A DNA stretch of 64,000 nucleotides from Pedobacter panaciterrae (GTDB lineage: Bacteria > Bacteroidota > Bacteroidia > Sphingobacteriales > Sphingobacteriaceae), in the NCBI RefSeq assembly GCF_013204795.1, contig NZ_JABMKW010000020.1:248001-312000 (forward strand), written 5' to 3'. A model generated the notes under the pieces. That model worked only from the letters and a program-made list of their open reading frames with translations, did no database searches and was not told the DNA's origin. Made by a program: the position numbers and the translations under genes. Shown piece after piece: positions 60,990 to 64,000 of this stretch (position 1 is the first letter of the stretch; each line of letters opens with the position of its first letter).

Positions 60990-61062
60990 CCCAAGGATGC
61001 CAATGGTTTATAAATGCTCGTTTTAAATAATCGCTATCTTTAGCAAACCAACCTAAATTATT

Positions 61063-61302
61063 ATGGAAAATTTAAAAGCTAAAGAAATGATATCCGCTGG
61101 ACTAATCGGATTAAGCGGCTTTGTAGCTCCGTTGTCTTTAATATGTATAATTTGCTATTTCACTGATCTTGCTAAAAGTCCTTACCCGTTAAAATATCTT
61201 GTGCCAACTTTCATAATATCGTTAGCAGTTTTGCTTTATTGCTTTTATGTACTAGGGTCAATAAGTAAATATAGGAAACAAAATAATCTCGAAAGTATTT
61301 AA
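61063..61302 (+). CDS. Small two-span membrane protein
   Basis: A 79-residue protein with helices at about 14-34 (GLSGFVAPLSLICIICYF) and 46-66 (LVPTFIISLAVLLYCFYVLG). A TATCTTTA element (one mismatch to the -7 box) lies about 27 bases before the start. Function unknown. Confidence 0.6.
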   Translation: MENLKAKEMISAGLIGLSGFVAPLSLICIICYFTDLAKSPYPLKYLVPTFIISLAVLLYCFYVLGSISKYRKQNNLESI

Positions 61303-61402
61303 TTATAGATTGTCCGAAGTCATATTTTAAGTCATGATAACTGATGCAGATGTTTAGGATTTGTATTAGATTTATGTAATCATTATAAAATGAAGATGTT
61401 AT

Positions 61403-61774
61403 ATGAAAAAAATCTCCAGCTTAATTTGTTTATTATTAATAATAACTGCCGTTTCTTGTAAAAAAAAGGCAACGCTTGATGGAAAAGAAGTATTAACGGT
61501 ATGTGGAACAAAAGATCCATTAAAGAATATAGCCTGGCTTAAGGACGAATATTCACAAATGTCGGGTCAGCCCACGATTAACGGTATAGTACTTTATCGA
61601 TATAATGATAGTGAAGTTATAGAAATACAAAACGCCCAGTTTAGCTCAACTAATCAACATCAATACTATTGTGATGGAACTAAACTCAACTTAGGCGTAC
61701 CGGCAGATTTTAATAAGTATAGACAAGACCGTAAATTGATTGGCATTTTGTTCGGAACAAATATTTGGAATTAA
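61403..61774 (+). CDS. Small lipoprotein of unknown function
   Basis: A 123-residue lipoprotein (lipobox ITAVSC, Cys 19, followed by KKKA). The mature part has VLTVCGTKDPLKNIAWLKDEYSQMSGQ, a form seen in a family of small Bacteroidota lipoproteins (CGVxxPxxxIxWLK). Two further Cys (VCG, YYCDG) may form a disulfide. Function unknown. Confidence 0.65.
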   Translation: MKKISSLICLLLIITAVSCKKKATLDGKEVLTVCGTKDPLKNIAWLKDEYSQMSGQPTINGIVLYRYNDSEVIEIQNAQFSSTNQHQYYCDGTKLNLGVPADFNKYRQDRKLIGILFGTNIWN

Positions 61775-61805
61775 TTCATAAGTAATTTCAAAAGGAAACT
61801 ATACT

Positions 61806-62222
61806 ATGAAAGTAAAAGCTTGTGCTATTGTGATTTTTATTTCTTTTTTCATAAGCCAAGCTTATTCACAAAAGATACCTTCACCAAAAGAAATGAGAGA
61901 GGTTTATCGTCAGTATTTCCTGGCGGCGTGCATTTATTTTGCATTTGGTGAGGAAGTTGTTGGTTCTAAGGACATCAGTCTCGCTGTATACTACGCAGTA
62001 GGTGATGAGTTTGGCTCTACTAACCACGCCCATAAACTGGATTCATTGGCAAAGAAACTGATGAACTCAATTACTCCAACTCAAGTTGATGACTATGAAG
62101 GGCGTAAGCCTATTTTAATGGATTGTATTGAATATTACGAGAGTAAGGAACTGAAAAGAGAGATCATAAAAATCCTAACCCCCCCCCGAAAAAATGAGTT
62201 ACTTAGGCCTGGAAATAAATAG
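61806..62222 (+). CDS. Exported protein resembling Tai4-type immunity proteins
   Basis: A 138-residue protein with a signal peptide (MKVKACAIVIFISFFISQAYSQ). The helical mature part reads CIYFAFGEEVVGSKDISLAVYYAVGDEFG...LDSLAKKLMNSITPTQVDDYEGRKPILMDCIEYYESKELKREI, whose spacing of Cys residues and the final L-M-D-C-x-x-Y-Y-x-S-x-x-L block resemble T6SS amidase-immunity protein Tai4. The match is by eye only. It would protect the periplasm from a rival's peptidoglycan amidase. A run of eight C bases at 62181 is in the last codons. Confidence 0.45.
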   Translation: MKVKACAIVIFISFFISQAYSQKIPSPKEMREVYRQYFLAACIYFAFGEEVVGSKDISLAVYYAVGDEFGSTNHAHKLDSLAKKLMNSITPTQVDDYEGRKPILMDCIEYYESKELKREIIKILTPPRKNELLRPGNK

Positions 62223-62272
62223 CGACTACTTGATATTAATGGCTTACATTTATGACGATTGTCATTATTTAG

Positions 62273-62280
62273 TATCTTTG
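62273..62280 (+). promoter_or_regulatory. -7 box four bases before the MntA-like start codon
   Basis: TATCTTTG matches the -7 consensus and ends four bases before ATG 62285, so the message may have almost no leader. Confidence 0.45.
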
Positions 62281-62284
62281 TGTT

Positions 62285-62596
62285 ATGCAAACTGCAGTTC
62301 AGAATAAACGGACATTAATATCATTACTTAAGGCTAATAGCCAGAAGCTGAAATCTTATGGAGTTTCGAGCTTGAGCATATTTGGTTCGTTTATTTCTGG
62401 GAAACTTGATGTGGATAGTGATGTTGATCTTTTAGTCGATTTCGACCCCAGCCAAAAAAGCTATGATAATTTTATGGATTTGTCATTCTTCTTAGAAGAC
62501 TTGCTAGGTAGAAAAGTAGAGCTGGTGACACCACAATCACTAAGTAAATATATTGGCTCACATATTTTAAAACAAGCTGAGCATGTTGCCATCTAA
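62285..62596 (+). CDS. mntA: MntA-like minimal nucleotidyltransferase (antitoxin)
   Basis: A 103-residue nucleotidyltransferase with the GSF-x(9-13)-D-x-D core: LSIFGSFISGKLDVDSDVDLLVDFD. In MntA-HepT (type VII) modules this enzyme AMPylates the HepT RNase and so neutralises it. The catalytic motif is intact here. The following HepT gene starts inside its last codons (62583), as normal for the pair. The symbol is by family resemblance. Confidence 0.82.
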   Translation: MQTAVQNKRTLISLLKANSQKLKSYGVSSLSIFGSFISGKLDVDSDVDLLVDFDPSQKSYDNFMDLSFFLEDLLGRKVELVTPQSLSKYIGSHILKQAEHVAI

Positions 62597-62920
62597 TGTT
62601 AAGTTATTTAAGCATATTCTTGAAGAAGTTTCTTTTATACTAAACGCTGTCAAAGGGAAAATAGAGACTTGGTAGTTGACGATCCTGTTCTATCAAGGGC
62701 TATAATTAGAAGCTTGGAAATTATTGGTGAGGCTAGTACCAAAATTGATGATGAGTTTAAAGCTATATACCCCAATATAGAATGGAGAAAAATGTCTAAT
62801 ACACGTAACCGGTTAATTCACGATTATTTTGGAGTAGATTATGACATCGTTTGGGATATAATAGTATCTAAATTACCTGATCTTGAAGCAGAGATTCAGG
62901 CAATCATCTCAGAGAATTAG
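62583..62920 (+). pseudogene. hepT: Frameshifted HepT (HEPN-domain RNase) toxin gene
   Basis: ATG 62583 begins MLPSNVKLFKHILEEVSFILNAVKGKIETW and stops at TAG 62673-62675. From about 62667 the +1 frame continues with the rest of HepT (DLVVDDPVLSRAIIRSLEIIGEASTKID...EWRKMSNTRNRLIHDYFGVDYDIVWDIIVSKLPDLE). The HEPN catalytic motif Rx4HxY is intact (RNRLIHDY). A loss of one base (or four) near 62661-62668 splits the gene. The toxin is therefore probably off, while the antitoxin remains intact. Confidence 0.75.
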
Positions 62921-62940
62921 AAAAATTATTTGCTTTGGTT

Positions 62941-63107
62941 AGACCTTACAAATGGTTCGGTCAAGGTTCTTTAAGCATAATACTAATATCCGGATAACAT
63001 TTCCGTTTCATTCAGGTTTCATAGGTGTGTACACCTACAATACACCTATGAAACACCTATATAACTCCTTTCGTTAGTATGCCATGACCGAACCATTTGT
63101 AAGGTCT
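62941..63107. mobile_element. 167-bp element with perfect 23-bp inverted ends (MITE-like or invertible segment)
   Basis: The ends at 62941-62963 and 63085-63107 are perfect inverted repeats (outer bases AGACCTTACAAATGG). The 121-base core holds a second inverted repeat of 13 bases (63016-63028 / 63042-63054, GTTTCATAGGTGT) and three tandem 11-base units starting ACACCTA (63031, 63042, 63053). No obvious target-site duplication flanks it and no recombinase is near. It could be a non-autonomous mobile element, a recombination-site cassette, or an invertible regulatory segment between the HepT remnant and the MFS gene end. Confidence 0.6.
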
Positions 63108-63272
63108 GATGCTACAAGGGATAGTCGAAACTATATATATTTAATACTTCATTCTCCAGCCCCAATAATCTTAAGAGAGTTAACTATTAGAAAGACCCTA
63201 TCAATGCCCTGTCAACCGATCTGTGTGAATAGTTTATACCCTCCGCTAAAAGAAGGGAAAGTTAATTGGTTT
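63108..63272. other. Non-coding region between the inverted element and the MFS gene
   Basis: No convincing gene. The open frame on the plus strand here starts inside the inverted repeat and has no coding character. Confidence 0.35.
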
Positions 63273-64000
63273 TTAAAGAATTGCAAGGGACGCGGAGGTC
63301 TTGTGCCTAATCATCAAAGTCAATCCTATAAGCGCATAAATACTCAAAACAACTAACGATACGATATTAACTGAAACGGCTATGTCCTTAGATTTCATGA
63401 ACAGTGTTAATATAGAAAGCCCTATACCTGCACCTAAAAAATACGATGTTGTACCAATGCTAGATCCAAGACCATAATGCGCTTTAGGAATGCCTTGTAC
63501 AGAGAGTACCGATAGGGCGGTGTAGCTCAATGTCATCCCTAGTCCGGTAACAAAGGTGGCCGATAGCAGTACCAGAACCAGCGAATGATTAAACAGCACG
63601 CTACTGGTTAAAAACAATCCGCCAATAAGCATACACAGCATTCCGGCTATGCCCAGTTGCGAAACCGTAAGCCTTTTGGTTAATACAGGTATCCCTAATT
63701 TTGCCACAACGGCCGAGAGTAAACTAAACGGAACCAACAACAATCCAGACTTTGCAGCACTTAAATTCATATCCTTTTGCAGAATCAGTGAAACCATAAA
63801 CAGGAAACCTGTAAAAAATGCCCCTAAAAGAATAAACACCAAATTGGCCGTAACAACAGAACTGGAATTAAATATAGACAAGTCTATTAGCGGTTCCGAG
63901 AGCCTTGTAAGTCTGTTGTATAATACCTTAACACAGATTAGAATGGCAACAGCTAGGAAAAGCAGCAATGCCGAATGGCTTTGAAACTCGCCAATGGTAT
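63273..64000 (-). CDS. MFS drug exporter (DHA2-like), 3' part
   Basis: The gene runs in from beyond 64000; the frame is open to the window edge (GEFQSHSALLLFLAVAILICVKVL), so no start is seen. The visible 240 residues contain six helices, including NLVFILLGAFFTGFLFMVSLILQ, LGIAGMLCMLIGGLFLTSSV, LVLVLLSATFVTGLGMTLSYTALSVLSVQGIPKAHYGLGSSIGTTSYFLGAGIGLSIL and a last helix, typical of 14-helix DHA2/EmrB-like proton antiporters. It exports hydrophobic compounds. The last residues (TSASLAIL) may be altered by the adjacent rearranged sequence. Confidence 0.8.
   Translation of the reverse strand, partial: TIGEFQSHSALLLFLAVAILICVKVLYNRLTRLSEPLIDLSIFNSSSVVTANLVFILLGAFFTGFLFMVSLILQKDMNLSAAKSGLLLVPFSLLSAVVAKLGIPVLTKRLTVSQLGIAGMLCMLIGGLFLTSSVLFNHSLVLVLLSATFVTGLGMTLSYTALSVLSVQGIPKAHYGLGSSIGTTSYFLGAGIGLSILTLFMKSKDIAVSVNIVSLVVLSIYALIGLTLMIRHKTSASLAIL

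Noticed and set aside
62181..62188. Run of eight C bases as a phase-variation tract
   Set aside because: It lies in the last codons of an otherwise normal gene. A single tract near the end is not enough to claim switching.
63084..63356. Plus-strand open frame starting in the right inverted repeat
   Set aside because: It starts inside the inverted repeat and crosses the end of the MFS gene. No coding character.
63649..63984. Plus-strand open frame opposite the MFS gene
   Set aside because: The minus strand encodes clear transporter helices. The plus-strand translation is a shadow.

Overview
The window looks like a chromosome segment from a Bacteroidota member, most likely a Sphingobacteriaceae / Pedobacter-type bacterium. 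The signs are AT-rich DNA, SusC/FecA-style TonB-linked outer-membrane receptors and OMP beta-barrel family proteins, YehU/LytTR two-component pairs, many Gly-Cys or Ala-Cys lipoproteins, weak Shine-Dalgarno sequences and Bacteroidota-type promoters (-7 box TAnnTTTG). I saw no rRNA, tRNA, CRISPR array or intact insertion sequence. The species call is inference.

Layout. 0-4.5 kb: a TonB-dependent receptor with a Met/His-rich BNR lipoprotein, then a TlpA-like redoxin gene broken by several lesions. 4.5-12.4 kb: a hybrid histidine kinase, a cyclophilin / M23-peptidase pair and several DUF proteins. 12.4-25.3 kb is a signalling block with two LytS-type kinase + LytTR regulator pairs (12.6-14.4 kb and, on the minus strand, 19.5-21.3 kb). 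Between them lies a BlaI repressor - M56 peptidase with TonB C-terminal domain - outer-membrane barrel cluster, and after them a VanZ-like protein translationally overlapping another outer-membrane barrel. 25.3-36.1 kb: lone housekeeping or accessory genes (lipoprotein, VOC proteins, ankyrin and HEAT proteins, acetyltransferases, HxlR regulator, acyltransferase, alpha/beta hydrolase, solitary AAA+ ATPase). 36.2-50.5 kb: a Tat-exported threonine-aldolase-like enzyme, a 5'-truncated acyltransferase, a second HxlR regulator with a nitroreductase-like gene, two AraC regulators, a hexapeptide acetyltransferase, a dienelactone-hydrolase-like enzyme, a carboxymuconolactone decarboxylase / monooxygenase fusion, a fourth outer-membrane barrel, and a beta-propeller / YceI fusion lipoprotein. 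50.5-62.2 kb is an accessory zone rich in small exported or membrane proteins of unknown function, with a partial gene duplication and several gene remnants. 62.2-64 kb: an MntA-HepT type toxin-antitoxin pair whose HepT is frameshifted, a 167-bp element with perfect 23-bp inverted ends, and the 3' part of an MFS exporter that runs off the window.

How it may work together. The most notable regulatory signals are (i) a five-site array of ATACCA elements with exact 21-bp spacing within each orientation, between a LytS/LytTR operon and a divergent outer-membrane gene; (ii) matching TTAG/CTAA operator clusters in front of blaI and of the neighbouring outer-membrane barrel gene, which suggest one regulon running from the cell surface through the M56/TonB_C protein to BlaI; and (iii) GTTAC-n14-GTAAC sites in front of one HxlR gene and the nitroreductase-like gene, with a weaker relative before the second HxlR gene. 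Remnants and duplications cluster at 3.7-4.4, 37.6-38.6 and 50.5-63.1 kb and mark these as the recombining parts of the window.
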